A DNA stretch of 64,000 nucleotides from an uncultured Bacilli bacterium (GCA_934086815.1 CAKOIM010000001.1:1-64000); one strand, 5' to 3'; counted from the first letter of the stretch, positions 1 through 9,199 are shown. Made by a program: numbers and translations. The notes: a model not told the origin generated them from the sequence alone.

Positions 1-71
1 TCAATCATAATAAAAAGAAGTGTAACAATCAACTACATTTCTGTAATTAATTATTACACTTTTATAGTACC

Positions 72-108
72 AAAAAGTATATTAAATTAATTCTTCAATA
101 TACTTTTT
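72..108 (-). terminator. Intrinsic terminator of the EIIB-like gene
   Basis: A 12-base inverted repeat (72-83 with 97-108) overlaps the 3' end of the minus-strand gene. Read on the minus strand the stem ends in a U run. Confidence 0.7.
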
Positions 109-399
109 TAATTGTTTAGCATTTTTATCAAATATTATTTTTAATTGGTTATCTATCTCTACAATACCTTTAGCACCTAGTTTTTGGATAGCATCTTTAT
201 CTGCTAGGGAAACATCTTTTAATATTACTTTTAATCTGCTCATATTACACTCAGCATTAATAATATTTTCTTTCCCACCTAAATATTGAATTAACTTGTT
301 GGCTTCAACATTAAAATTCTTTTTAGAAAGTTTTACTATAACTAAAGATATAATAGCTAAAAAACAAGCAATTATAATATATTGTAACCATGTTTGCAT
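82..399 (-). CDS. Membrane-anchored PTS EIIB-like domain protein, phospho-Cys displaced
   Basis: About 105 residues: one N-terminal membrane segment (roughly residues 6-25), then a small domain resembling the glucose-family PTS EIIB fold (GGKENI, then SRLKVILKD, then KxLGAKGIVEI). EIIB normally takes phosphate from EIIA on the Cys of a C-x-T-R-L-R motif. Here the motif reads ECNMSRLK, so the expected Cys position is Asn and a Cys lies one residue earlier. No EIIC or EIIA is adjacent, so a sensory or regulatory role is more likely than sugar transport (inference). I chose the ATG at 399 rather than 411 because GGTGAT lies five bases before it and the alternative overlaps that site. A TATAAT-like box lies at 416-421. 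Confidence 0.7.
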   Translation of the reverse strand: MQTWLQYIIIACFLAIISLVIVKLSKKNFNVEANKLIQYLGGKENIINAECNMSRLKVILKDVSLADKDAIQKLGAKGIVEIDNQLKIIFDKNAKQLKKYIEELI

Positions 400-527
400 T
401 AATATCACCATAATAATTATAGCATTGTTTTTTAAAAAGGGAAAGAAAATATGTTGTGAAAATATAAAATAGTATAATGTGATAAGCTTAAAAGTAATGA
501 GTAAAGTTTATCTTTTAAACTTGTTTT

Positions 528-558
528 GTTAAAATTAACAAAGAAAAAAGCATACACT
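528..558 (+). promoter_or_regulatory. Candidate sigma-E promoter of the coat gene
   Basis: CATACACT at 551-558 matches the sigma-E -10 consensus (CATACAnT) fully. The -35 region (GTTAAAAT, 528-535) matches only partly, with a 15-base spacer. It fits a spore coat gene, but the -35 is weak. Confidence 0.45.
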
Positions 559-612
559 AAATTAAATATTAATCATAAATTATTAGTGAATTACATGAAA
601 GGGTGAAAGTTT

Positions 613-1059
613 ATGAATAATCAATGTAAAACAACTGAAGGTAATTGCATAAATGAAATACTATGTGTCATACTAGTGTTACAAGAAAACGCATGTCCGG
701 ACAATTGTTTACAAACATGTGATAGACCTGTGTTAGGTGGGGGAAGTAACTGTTTAATTTGTAATACAAGACCTGTTATGCTTTACTGTTGTTCAGGAAA
801 TGGAACTCCTTGGAGTATGCCAATTACAAAGGATTCTACGGCTAGTTGTGCAGAAGGTGGTTTGACATCTACATGTTCTAATGTCTTTAGAGTAGAAAAA
901 ATTGAAGGAAATTGTTGTACATTTAGAGTACTTGCTGATAATACTGATGATACTAGTTTATATCCATATGTTGCTACTAATGTTTTCTTTACAATGGATT
1001 GTGACTGTTTATGTTGTATAAGATGTTTATCAGATACCTATGTTGATTGCTTATGCTAA
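613..1059 (+). CDS. CotY/CotZ-like cysteine-rich spore coat protein
   Basis: 148 residues, very Cys-rich (paired Cys throughout, ending CDCLCCIRCLSDTYVDCLC). The layout matches the CotY/CotZ family, which builds the disulfide-linked outer crust of Bacillus spores: an N-terminal Cys cluster, a central FRVEK..G.CC.FRVL block (about residues 95-107), then a C-terminal Cys-dense tail. Length is close to B. subtilis CotY/CotZ (about 150-160). The start is set by GAAAGGGTG upstream of ATG 613. It stands alone between a candidate sigma-E type -10 box and a bidirectional terminator. Together with sigK and the YjcZ-like genes it argues for a real spore-formation programme. Family assignment is by pattern only. 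Confidence 0.8.
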   Translation: MNNQCKTTEGNCINEILCVILVLQENACPDNCLQTCDRPVLGGGSNCLICNTRPVMLYCCSGNGTPWSMPITKDSTASCAEGGLTSTCSNVFRVEKIEGNCCTFRVLADNTDDTSLYPYVATNVFFTMDCDCLCCIRCLSDTYVDCLC

Positions 1060-1061
1060 AT

Positions 1062-1087
1062 AAAAAAAACCAATTAAGGTTTTTTTT
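1062..1087. terminator. Bidirectional terminator between coat gene and prsA
   Basis: A-rich arm 1062-1071 and T-rich arm 1078-1087 form a 10-base perfect stem with loop AATTAA. It serves the converging coat gene and prsA. Confidence 0.8.
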
Positions 1088-2138
1088 ATTTGCTTTCATT
1101 TGTATTTGTTTTTGTGTTATTATTTTGGATACTTGCTAATGCATTTTGAATATAATTAGAATATTGTTTTTGCATTTCTTTATCTTGAATTTCCATTCCG
1201 TATTCTTTACGGTAATGTTGAAGTGCTGTTAAGCCAATACTATTTTGGTTATTCTTAACATATCTTTCACCAAGAGTTTCTTTAATTTTATCTTTTACAT
1301 TATCAAACGTATCTTTTTCATATGTTTTTGTTTTTAATATTACATGATATCCAAGTTCAGTTGTAATAATACTTGTTGAATATTCACCATCTTTTAACTT
1401 TTTAGCCGCATCAATTAATTCATCATAATCATCGCTTAAATCACCATAATTAATTTTGCCTAAAGCCCCACCTTTATCTTTTGTAGCATCATCCTTAGAA
1501 TATTCTTTAGCTAGTGATTTAAATGTTTCGTTAATATCTTTTCCTTCTTTTTTAGCATTATTTAATTTTTCAATAACTTCATTTGCTTTATCTTTAGCTT
1601 TCTTTTCAGCTTCTTTTTGTTCATCACTTGTTGCTTTTTCTTTAGTATCCGAAGTAATTAATATATGACTTATTTCCATATCTCCGATAGCTTCATTTTT
1701 ATAGTAATCTTCCATTTCTTTATCAGTTATTTTATCTTTAGCATATTCTTCGATAGCATGACTTTGTAAATTAGCTAAATATAAATAATTTTTATAAGCT
1801 TCAATAGTTTGATAACTAGTTTGACTTCTTAAAGTTTCCAAGAATTTTTCTTCACTTCCATATTGTTCTATAAATGCATCAACGTAAGCTTTAGCATTTT
1901 TAGAGGCTGTATCTTTATAATCTGCAAATTCTGTTTCACAAATATAAGTATCAATCATTGATATTAAAGTTTCTAGCCCGTATGTATCTTTTATTTTATT
2001 ATAAAAGTCATCTACGCTTATTTTATTATCATCTTTAAAACTGACAATTGCTTCTTCACCATTTTTTAATGTTGGTACTTTACCACATCCTCCGGCAAGT
2101 AACATAATAACACATAAACCAATTATTTTTTTCTTCAT
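1086..2138 (-). CDS. prsA: PrsA-like lipoprotein foldase (parvulin PPIase)
   Basis: 350 residues. A lipoprotein signal ends in LAGGC (Cys18), so the protein should be anchored outside the membrane. A central parvulin (PPIC) domain starts near residue 150 (MEISHILITS) and includes DKGGALG and ELGYHVI. Helical SurA/PrsA-like arms lie on both sides, and the C-terminal tail is rich in Asn and Thr. PrsA helps exported proteins fold after Sec translocation. Upstream on the minus strand there is a clear GGAG ribosome site. It is monocistronic, sharing its terminator with the converging coat gene. The long, charged insertion in the parvulin domain (KEKATSDEQKEAEKK) is typical of Mollicutes-like relatives. 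Confidence 0.85.
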   Translation of the reverse strand: MKKKIIGLCVIMLLAGGCGKVPTLKNGEEAIVSFKDDNKISVDDFYNKIKDTYGLETLISMIDTYICETEFADYKDTASKNAKAYVDAFIEQYGSEEKFLETLRSQTSYQTIEAYKNYLYLANLQSHAIEEYAKDKITDKEMEDYYKNEAIGDMEISHILITSDTKEKATSDEQKEAEKKAKDKANEVIEKLNNAKKEGKDINETFKSLAKEYSKDDATKDKGGALGKINYGDLSDDYDELIDAAKKLKDGEYSTSIITTELGYHVILKTKTYEKDTFDNVKDKIKETLGERYVKNNQNSIGLTALQHYRKEYGMEIQDKEMQKQYSNYIQNALASIQNNNTKTNTNESK

Positions 2139-2200
2139 AATCTTCTCCTTACTTAGTCATTATATCAGCATTTTTTCGTTATTACAAGGAATACACCCTC

Positions 2201-2227
2201 ACATTTATAAAAAGTTTCCATAGAATA
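2201..2227 (+). promoter_or_regulatory. Sigma-K type promoter
   Basis: A -35 AC at 2201-2202, a 16-base spacer, and CATAGAATA at 2219-2227 match the sigma-K consensus (AC-N16/17-CATAnnnTA) exactly. It sits about 35 bases before the first mini spore gene, leaving room for the ribosome site at 2246-2253. The same window encodes sigma-K (50289-50984). Confidence 0.7.
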
Positions 2228-2261
2228 TAAGTGAAAAGACAAAATAAAGGAGGAATGTTTT

Positions 2262-2348
2262 ATGAATCAATGTGGAAATGGCCTAGGAGCTGCAATTATT
2301 TTAGTATTATTCATTTTATTAATAATCATAGTAGGGGCTTTTATTTAA
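2262..2348 (+). CDS. YjcZ-family mini spore protein (28 aa)
   Basis: 28 codons, MNQCGNGLGAAIILVLFILL then IIIVGAFI. This is the YjcZ/SscA-type pattern: a short Gly/Cys-rich head and a single hydrophobic helix with the LVLFILLIIIVG core typical of Bacillus YjcZ-like sporulation proteins. A strong AAAGGAGG precedes the ATG by eight bases. It lies under a sigma-K type promoter and is followed 18 bases later by a second gene of the same kind. Members are small membrane or coat-associated spore proteins; the molecular role is unclear. Confidence 0.8.
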   Translation: MNQCGNGLGAAIILVLFILLIIIVGAFI

Positions 2349-2366
2349 TAAATAAGGGGGAAAATT

Positions 2367-2489
2367 ATGAGTTGTTGTAAAAAATCATGTGACTCAAATA
2401 GTGGAACTAATTTTACTGCAAGTTACGCATTTATAGTATTAATATTATTTATATTATTGGCCATTATTTGGGGCGGATCATTTTATTAA
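2367..2489 (+). CDS. YjcZ-like mini spore protein (40 aa)
   Basis: 40 codons: a Cys-rich head (MSCCKKSCDSNSG) followed by a hydrophobic helix, YAFIVLILFILLAIIWGGSFY. It resembles the preceding mini gene and the YjcZ family, with a longer head. A GGGGG ribosome site lies nine bases before the ATG. It ends inside the left arm of a strong terminator, so the two mini genes form a two-gene unit. Probably produced in the mother cell during late sporulation (inference from the sigma-K promoter upstream). Confidence 0.7.
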   Translation: MSCCKKSCDSNSGTNFTASYAFIVLILFILLAIIWGGSFY

Positions 2490-2512
2490 AAGAGGATTTC
2501 CTCTTTTTTTTA
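2488..2512 (+). terminator. Terminator of the mini spore gene unit
   Basis: AAAAGAGGA, TT, TCCTCTTTT followed by more T. Because this hairpin lies upstream of 2555, the ABC ATPase start cannot sensibly be placed before it. Confidence 0.8.
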
Positions 2513-2554
2513 GAAAAAAATTATAATATAATGAAGTTAAGAAACGAGGATAAA

Positions 2555-3448
2555 ATGTTAAGTGTAAAAAATGTTTTAAAAAAGTACGGTGAATTAACCG
2601 CGGTTAATGATTTATCATTTACTGTAAATGATGGGAAAATATTTGGTTTGCTTGGTGAAAATGGAGCTGGTAAAACTACTACTTTTAGAATGATTATGGG
2701 ACTTTTAGAACCTGATGAAGGAACTATTTTATTAAATGGGGAAAAGATAACTTATAAAAATACGGATCTTATTGGTTTTGTAACGGAAGAAAGAAGTTTA
2801 CTTACTAAATTGAAAGTTTCAGAAATGATCGAATACTATGGAACATTAAAAGGAATGAAGAAAGAAATTATTAATGAACGTTTAGATTATTGGCTACAAA
2901 AATTTCGAATAACAGAATATAAAAATAAGCTTATAAAAGAACTTTCTAAAGGAAATCAACAAAAGATACAATTTATTTCCGCGGTTATTAATGATCCTAA
3001 ACTTCTTATATTAGATGAACCATTTACTGGTTTAGATCCAATAAATGTAGGACTATTAAAAAGTGCTATAAAGGAACTTCAAAGTAAGGGGTGTTCTATT
3101 ATTTTTTCATCGCATCAAATGGAATACATCGAAGACTTTTGTGAGGAATTAATTATCTTAGTAAAAGGTAAAGCTATTTTAACTGGTAATTTAAAAGAAA
3201 TAAAAGAAAATTATGCTAAGAAAGTAATTCAAGTATCCGGGGATATTCCTCTTGAAAAAATTAAAAAAGTAAAAGGGGTATTAGATATTGAAATAAAACC
3301 TCAAGAATATGTTATACATATTACGGATAATGATGTTGCAAATAAAGTTTTTGATATTATAAAGTTTTGTAAAATAACTAAATATATAGTTTCATATGCA
3401 TCACTAAATGAAATATTTATAGATTATGTAGGAGGTTATCATGAATAA
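2555..3448 (+). CDS. natA: ABC transporter ATPase, NatA-like
   Basis: 297 residues. Walker A is GENGAGKT (residues 34-41), the signature LSKGNQQK lies near 130, Walker B is LLILDEPFTGLD, and the H-loop is SSHQM. A C-terminal domain of about 80 residues (from about 215) is typical of the NatA/YhaQ group that pairs with ABC-2 permeases. It powers export of an unknown substrate (Na+ or antimicrobial compounds in characterised relatives). The ATG at 2555 is chosen because CGAGGA precedes it; the in-frame start further upstream lies inside a terminator. It overlaps the permease by eight bases, so the two are translationally coupled. Confidence 0.85.
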   Translation: MLSVKNVLKKYGELTAVNDLSFTVNDGKIFGLLGENGAGKTTTFRMIMGLLEPDEGTILLNGEKITYKNTDLIGFVTEERSLLTKLKVSEMIEYYGTLKGMKKEIINERLDYWLQKFRITEYKNKLIKELSKGNQQKIQFISAVINDPKLLILDEPFTGLDPINVGLLKSAIKELQSKGCSIIFSSHQMEYIEDFCEELIILVKGKAILTGNLKEIKENYAKKVIQVSGDIPLEKIKKVKGVLDIEIKPQEYVIHITDNDVANKVFDIIKFCKITKYIVSYASLNEIFIDYVGGYHE

Positions 3449-4718
3449 GAAGTTTTGGTATTTAACAAAAATGAGTCTTAAGAAAAAGATTGGTTCTAAA
3501 TGGTTTTTAGTTACTAATATAATACTTGCTCTTATAATCGTTGGTATTATAAATATAAAATCAATTATTAAGTTTTTTGGTGGTGATTTTTCAGATAATA
3601 AAATTATTTATGTTATCGATAATGCCGGAGTATATGATTATTTTAGTGAAACTTTAAAACAGTTAGATGAAGATAAACTTTTAGAAATTAATAAAAGTAG
3701 TAAAAGTAAAGATGAATTAACGAAGAATCTCGAAAACAAAGAAATAGTTATAGTTTTAAATAGTGATAATAAAGAGTATTTAACTAGTGAAATTATTAGT
3801 AATGAAAAAATAGATAATACGATATATCAGGAAATAACAAATGCTTTAAATATATCTAAGAGTACTAAAGGGATGATTGAGGCAAATATAAATCCTAATG
3901 TACTTACAAATATTACAAGTCCGACAAATGTAGAAAGAACAATATTAAGTGCTAAAAATAGCGTTGATGAAAATATGGATTTAATTATGAATAGTGTTTT
4001 TCCTACGGTTATCTTACCGTTTTTTATGCTAGTTGTATTTTTAGTTCAAATGGTAGGTGGTGAAATATGTGAAGAAAAAACCACAAGAAGTATGGAAATA
4101 ATTATTTCTAATGTTAGTCCTAAAGTTCATTTGTTTTCTAAAGTTTTAGCTAGTAATTTATTTGTTATAATGCAAGGATTATTATTAGTTTTATACTCCA
4201 CAATAGGTTTAATTATTAATAAAATTGTAACGGGAGTATCTTCCTTAAATCTTCTTACATCTTTAGTAGGTAATATTGATTTATCAATTATTACAACTAA
4301 ATTACTTGTTCTTATTCCAATTACTTTAATACTTATGCTTTTATCATTTATTGCTTATGCTATTTTATCTGGAATACTTGCATCAATGACGGTTAATATA
4401 GAAGATTTTAATCAATTGCAAACACCAGTTATGTTAATATCCGTGGTAGGTTATTATTTAGCTGTGTCTGCTTCATTATTTAATGGTTCAACTATTATTC
4501 ATATTTTATCATATATACCATTTCTGTCGGCATTTTTAAGCCCAACATTATATATTATTGGGGAAATATCTATATTTGAAATGCTCATATCAATTGCACT
4601 TATGCTTTTATTTATCTATATATTATTAAATAAAGGTTTAAAAATATATAAAAATGGTATATTAAATTATTCTAAAGATAAAGTATGGGATAGAGTATTT
4701 AAGTCTTTAAAAAATTAA
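3441..4718 (+). CDS. natB: ABC-2 type permease, NatB-like
   Basis: 425 residues. One N-terminal membrane helix (about 20-43) is followed by a long extracytoplasmic segment (about 50-185), then a block of five or so helices. The ABC-2 hallmark GGEICEEKTTRSMEIIISN (about residue 202-220) precedes the second helix pair. This matches the NatB/YhaP permease family, partner of the ATPase encoded just upstream. A start with good GGAGG sits inside the end of the ATPase gene. It is followed directly by a terminator. The substrate cannot be read from sequence. Confidence 0.85.
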   Translation: MNKKFWYLTKMSLKKKIGSKWFLVTNIILALIIVGIINIKSIIKFFGGDFSDNKIIYVIDNAGVYDYFSETLKQLDEDKLLEINKSSKSKDELTKNLENKEIVIVLNSDNKEYLTSEIISNEKIDNTIYQEITNALNISKSTKGMIEANINPNVLTNITSPTNVERTILSAKNSVDENMDLIMNSVFPTVILPFFMLVVFLVQMVGGEICEEKTTRSMEIIISNVSPKVHLFSKVLASNLFVIMQGLLLVLYSTIGLIINKIVTGVSSLNLLTSLVGNIDLSIITTKLLVLIPITLILMLLSFIAYAILSGILASMTVNIEDFNQLQTPVMLISVVGYYLAVSASLFNGSTIIHILSYIPFLSAFLSPTLYIIGEISIFEMLISIALMLLFIYILLNKGLKIYKNGILNYSKDKVWDRVFKSLKN

Positions 4719-4734
4719 TTTTAAAGACTTTTTT
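4701..4734 (+). terminator. Terminator of the ABC transporter operon
   Basis: AAGTCTTTAA (4701-4710) pairs with TTAAAGACTT (4721-4730), followed by TTTT. Confidence 0.85.
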
Positions 4735-4755
4735 GCTTAAAATACCAAGAAAAAT

Positions 4756-4785
4756 TTGCATTTTTTAAGAATCTATTGTTATAAT
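4756..4785 (+). promoter_or_regulatory. Sigma-A promoter of parE-parC
   Basis: TTGCAT at 4756-4761 and TATAAT at 4780-4785 with an 18-base spacer, 18 bases before the parE ATG. Confidence 0.6.
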
Positions 4786-4803
4786 GGTCTAGGAGTTGAT
4801 AAT

Positions 4804-6711
4804 ATGGCAAACTATGATGAATCATCAATTAAAATTTTAGAAGGTTTAGAAGCAGTTAGAAAAAGACCTGGTATGTATATAGGCTCAACTGATAAAAGAG
4901 GGATGCATCATTTAGTCTGGGAAATAGTAGATAATGCTATTGATGAAGTAATTAATGGATATGGAAATCATATAAAAGTTATTATAAATAAAGATAAAAG
5001 TATAACGGTTGCTGATAATGGCCGTGGTGTGCCAATTGGAATGCATTCATCTGGTAAATCAACACCGGAAGTTATTTATACTATTTTACATGCCGGAGGA
5101 AAATTTAGTGAAGCTGGTTATAAAGTTTCCGGAGGACTTCATGGCGTAGGTGCAAGTGTTGTTAATGCATTATCTAAAGAGATGCAAGTTGTTATTTATC
5201 GTGATGGCTTAATATCAGAAATAGATTTTGAAGATGGGGGAAAAGTAAAAACTCCACTTCATACAGTTGGTAAAAGTAATAAAACGGGTACTATTGTTAA
5301 GTTTTTACCAGACGATGAAATATTTAAAAATTGTAATTTTTCTTATACAACTATTTGTGAAAGAATGCAAGAATCAGCATTTTTATTAAGTGGTCTTACA
5401 ATCGAAGTTATTGATGAAGAAGATAAACATCATGCTAAATTTTATTATGAAAATGGTTTAACAAGTTTTATTGAATATATGAATGAAGGTAAAACTACAT
5501 TAAATAAAGTAATTAACTTTAGTAATACTAAAGGAAAAATAGAAGTAAATATTGCTATGCAATATACGGATACTTACAATGAAAATATCTTATCTTTTGT
5601 AAATAATGTTAAAACAAGTGATGGAGGAACTCATGAAGTAGGGTTTAAAACTGGTATTACTAAAGCTTTTAATGATTATGCTAAAAGCAATAATATATTT
5701 AAACCTAAGGATGGTTCATTAGATGGTAGTGATGTAAGGGAAGGATTATCCGCGGTTATTAGTTTAAAAATTCCGGAAGAACTATTACAATTTGAAGGTC
5801 AAACCAAAGGGAAACTTGGAACACCGGAGGCAAGAAGTGTAACAGAAAGTATTACTTATGAAGCTTTAAAATTTTTCTTAGAAGAAAATAAAGAAGTTGC
5901 TAAAAATATTTTAGATAAGGCTATGAAAAGTAAAGTAGCAAGGGATGCGGCTAGAAAAGCACGTGAAGAAGCGAGAAATGGGAAAAATAAAAATAAAATC
6001 GAAAAGAATTTATCGATGAAGTTAGCCCCGGCTCAAAGTAAGAATCCAAAAATAAATGAATTATTCATAGTCGAAGGAGATAGTGCCGGAGGATCTGCAA
6101 AACAAGGTAGAGAGCGTAAATTTCAAGCTATATTACCATTAAGAGGAAAAGTTATTAATAGTGAAAAAGCAACATTTTCAGACCTTATTAAAAATGAAGA
6201 AATAAATACTCTTATTCATACAATAGGTGCCGGAGTTGGCCAAGATTTTGATGCTTTAGAATCTAATTATGATAAAGTTATAATTATGACAGATGCCGAT
6301 GTTGATGGGGCTCACATTCAAATACTTTTATTAACATTTTTTTATCGTTATATGCGTGGTTTAATTGAAAATAATAAACTTTACATTGCTATGCCACCTT
6401 TATATAAATTAGATTTTGGTAAGAAAAGTTTATATGCTTATACAGACCAAGAACTTGAAGACTTAAAAAAAGAAATAAATAGTAAATATAGTATTCAAAG
6501 ATATAAAGGTCTTGGGGAAATGAATGCTGATCAACTTTGGGAAACCACAATGAATCCGGATACTCGTAGTTTAATAAGAGTTAAAATTACTGATGCTGCC
6601 TTAGCGGAAAAAAGAGTTCAAGTTTTAATGGGTGATAAAGTAGAACCAAGAAAAGAATGGATAAATGAAAATGTTGAGTTTACTTTAGAAGATAACTATA
6701 GGAAGGAGTAA
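4804..6711 (+). CDS. parE: DNA topoisomerase IV subunit B
   Basis: 635 residues. The GHKL ATPase part has EIVDNAIDE, DNGRGVP and GGLHGVGASVVNALS. The Toprim part has VEGDSAGGSAKQGR and DADVDGAHI, and the C-terminal region has YKGLGEMNADQLWETTM. The segment HSSGKSTPEVIYTILHAGGKF is of the ParE rather than the GyrB type (GyrB usually has GRPAVEV). It supplies ATP-driven strand passage to decatenate chromosomes with ParC. Start at MANYD because AGGAG precedes it. parC begins four bases after its stop. Confidence 0.92.
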   Translation: MANYDESSIKILEGLEAVRKRPGMYIGSTDKRGMHHLVWEIVDNAIDEVINGYGNHIKVIINKDKSITVADNGRGVPIGMHSSGKSTPEVIYTILHAGGKFSEAGYKVSGGLHGVGASVVNALSKEMQVVIYRDGLISEIDFEDGGKVKTPLHTVGKSNKTGTIVKFLPDDEIFKNCNFSYTTICERMQESAFLLSGLTIEVIDEEDKHHAKFYYENGLTSFIEYMNEGKTTLNKVINFSNTKGKIEVNIAMQYTDTYNENILSFVNNVKTSDGGTHEVGFKTGITKAFNDYAKSNNIFKPKDGSLDGSDVREGLSAVISLKIPEELLQFEGQTKGKLGTPEARSVTESITYEALKFFLEENKEVAKNILDKAMKSKVARDAARKAREEARNGKNKNKIEKNLSMKLAPAQSKNPKINELFIVEGDSAGGSAKQGRERKFQAILPLRGKVINSEKATFSDLIKNEEINTLIHTIGAGVGQDFDALESNYDKVIIMTDADVDGAHIQILLLTFFYRYMRGLIENNKLYIAMPPLYKLDFGKKSLYAYTDQELEDLKKEINSKYSIQRYKGLGEMNADQLWETTMNPDTRSLIRVKITDAALAEKRVQVLMGDKVEPRKEWINENVEFTLEDNYRKE

Positions 6712-6715
6712 AATT

Positions 6716-9199
6716 ATGGATATAATAAAAAGAATTGAAGATTATTCTTTAGAAGAAATAATGTCTTTAAGATTTGCAGCATATGCTAAAGAAATAATTC
6801 AAGATCGTGCTATTCCTGATGTTCGTGATGGTCTCAAACCAGTACAAAGAAGAATTCTTTATGCAATGCATAAAGCTGGTAATACATCAGAAAAAGGATA
6901 TATTAAATGTGCCGCAACAGTTGGAGATGTATTAGGAAAATTCCATCCTCATGGTGATTCATCAGTTTATGATGCTATGGTAAGAATGTCTCAATGGTGG
7001 AAACAAAATCATATATTAATAGATATTCATGGTAATAATGGTTCAATGGATGGTGATTCTGCCGCAGCATATCGTTATACAGAAGCTAGACTTGCTAAAA
7101 TTAGTAATGAATTATTAAAAGATTTAGATAAAAACACTATTGCATGGGCACCAAACTTTGATGATAGATTTTTAGAACCTACGGTATTACCTGCAAAGTT
7201 TCCTAATCTTTTAGTTAATGGAACAAATGGTATTTCCGCGGGATATGCAACAAATATTCCACCTCATAATCTTGGAGAAATAATTGATGCGACTATAAAA
7301 AGAATTGATTCACCTAATTGTTATTTAGATACTATTTTAGAAATAGTAAAAGGACCAGATTTTCCAACCGGAGGAATTGTTTATGGTAAACAAGGGATAA
7401 TTGATGCTTTTAAAACGGGAAAAGGAAAAATAATAGTTCAAGCAAAATATGAATTTGTAAAAGAAAAGAATAAAGAACAAATAATTATTACGGAAGTTCC
7501 ATTTGATATAAATAAACAAGCTTGTGTTGCTAAAATAGAAACCCTTAGATTAGATAAAAAAATAGAAGGTATAGCCGAAGCTCGAGATGAAACTGATAGA
7601 ACGGGAATAAGAATTGCTATTGATTTAAAAGCTAATGCAAATAAAGAGTTAATAATGAAGTATTTGTTTAAAAATACAGATTTACAAGTATCATATAATT
7701 ATAATGCCGTAGCTATTGTAAATAGGACGCCTAAAACATTAGGTATTTTAGAAATACTTGATGCGTATATTCTTCATCAAAAAGAAGTAGTTTTAAAAAG
7801 AACACAATTTGATTTAGCTTATTACACAAAAAACTATAATATTGCTACCGGATTAATAAAAGCAATTTCTATTTTAGATGAAGTTATTGCATTAATTAGA
7901 GCAAGTAAAAATAAAAGTGATGCTAAAGTAAATTTAGTAAAAGAATATGGTTTTACTGAAGAACAATCCGAGGCAATAGTAACATTACAACTTTATAAGT
8001 TAACTAATACGGATATTTTAGTATTACAAGAAGAATGTGAAAAGTTAAAAGAATTAATAAAAGAATGTAATGAAATATTAAATGATGAAAACAAACTTAA
8101 AAATGTAATGAAAAGTGAACTTAGAGAAGTTAAGAAAAATTATGCAGTTCCAAGAAAAACAGAAATAAGAGATGAACTTGTAGATACAAAAATAGATTTA
8201 AAAGAAATGATACCTGATGAAAAAGTCATCATCGTAGTTACTCATGATGGATATGTAAAAAAAGTAAGTTTAAAAAGTTATAATTCATCAAGTGAAGAAA
8301 CTACTTTAAAACCAGGTGATTATGTAACTAATAAGTTTATGGCTTCGACGAAAGATGCGTTATTACTATTTACTAATTTAGGAAATTATTTATATGTACC
8401 AATTCATACTATTTTAGAAACTAAGTGGAAAGATTTAGGTAAACATATAAGTAATACGGTAGTTATTAAAGAAGAAGAAAAAATTATTGCATCATTAATT
8501 TTAAAAGATAAAAGTAAAAATGTAGTATTATTTACAAAGAATGGTTTAACAAAACAAGTGGCTTTAAAAGATTTTGAAGTTACTAGATATTCTAAACCTC
8601 TAACAGCTATAAAACTAAAAGAAAATGATGAATTAATTAATGTATCAATATCTAAAGAAGAAGTTATATTTGTAACTAATAATGGTTTTTATTTAAAGTA
8701 TAATACTTCGGAAATACCAGTCGTAGGGCCTAAGGCAAGTGGTGTAAAAGGTATTAATTTAAAAGACGATTACGTTATTAATGCCCAATGTATTGATTTA
8801 GAAGAATATTTAAATATATATACTAATTTTAAAACAATGAAAAGAGTAAAGTTAAGTGATTTAGTAAGTATAAGTAGAGCTAAAAAAGGAAATATGTTAT
8901 TTAAGAAAGCTAAGACTAAAGATTATAAAATACTTTATGCTTATTTAACTGATAGTAAAGATATTAATATTTACAAAATTGATGTGGATATAAAAGAACT
9001 TAAAAATAGTGATATTCCAATTATGGATTTATTATCAACGGGTAGTCAATTTAAGGAAAATTATGAAATATTTAGTTTAAAAAAAGAACTTATTGACTTA
9101 ACTAAAAAGGTAAAAGAAATTAAAGAAGAAGATGTAACTAAAATTCAAAAAGAAGAACAATTGTCTTTTGCATCATTTATTGATGATTTTAAAATATAG
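6716..9199 (+). CDS. parC: DNA topoisomerase IV subunit A
   Basis: 827 residues. The breakage-reunion domain shows GLKPVQRRILYAM, the quinolone-region segment HPHGDSSVYDAMVRM, and the catalytic Tyr in AAYRYTEARLA. The C-terminal beta-pinwheel region (about 490-800) contains repeated strand motifs such as VLFTKNGLTKQV. HGNNGSMDGD is the ParC form. Ser and Asp occupy the usual quinolone-sensitive positions. Translation probably couples to parE. AAGGAG precedes the ATG, and a short hairpin ends the operon. Confidence 0.92.
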   Translation: MDIIKRIEDYSLEEIMSLRFAAYAKEIIQDRAIPDVRDGLKPVQRRILYAMHKAGNTSEKGYIKCAATVGDVLGKFHPHGDSSVYDAMVRMSQWWKQNHILIDIHGNNGSMDGDSAAAYRYTEARLAKISNELLKDLDKNTIAWAPNFDDRFLEPTVLPAKFPNLLVNGTNGISAGYATNIPPHNLGEIIDATIKRIDSPNCYLDTILEIVKGPDFPTGGIVYGKQGIIDAFKTGKGKIIVQAKYEFVKEKNKEQIIITEVPFDINKQACVAKIETLRLDKKIEGIAEARDETDRTGIRIAIDLKANANKELIMKYLFKNTDLQVSYNYNAVAIVNRTPKTLGILEILDAYILHQKEVVLKRTQFDLAYYTKNYNIATGLIKAISILDEVIALIRASKNKSDAKVNLVKEYGFTEEQSEAIVTLQLYKLTNTDILVLQEECEKLKELIKECNEILNDENKLKNVMKSELREVKKNYAVPRKTEIRDELVDTKIDLKEMIPDEKVIIVVTHDGYVKKVSLKSYNSSSEETTLKPGDYVTNKFMASTKDALLLFTNLGNYLYVPIHTILETKWKDLGKHISNTVVIKEEEKIIASLILKDKSKNVVLFTKNGLTKQVALKDFEVTRYSKPLTAIKLKENDELINVSISKEEVIFVTNNGFYLKYNTSEIPVVGPKASGVKGINLKDDYVINAQCIDLEEYLNIYTNFKTMKRVKLSDLVSISRAKKGNMLFKKAKTKDYKILYAYLTDSKDINIYKIDVDIKELKNSDIPIMDLLSTGSQFKENYEIFSLKKELIDLTKKVKEIKEEDVTKIQKEEQLSFASFIDDFKI

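Noticed and set aside
1..66. AGTGTAA/TTACACT hairpin at the window edge, possible terminator
   Set aside because: The loop is very long (28 bases) and no gene is visible to its left, so it cannot be assigned.
4804..9199. GyrB/GyrA rather than ParE/ParC
   Set aside because: GKSTPEV and HGNNGSMDGD are the ParE and ParC forms, and the pair is not next to dnaA/recF genes.
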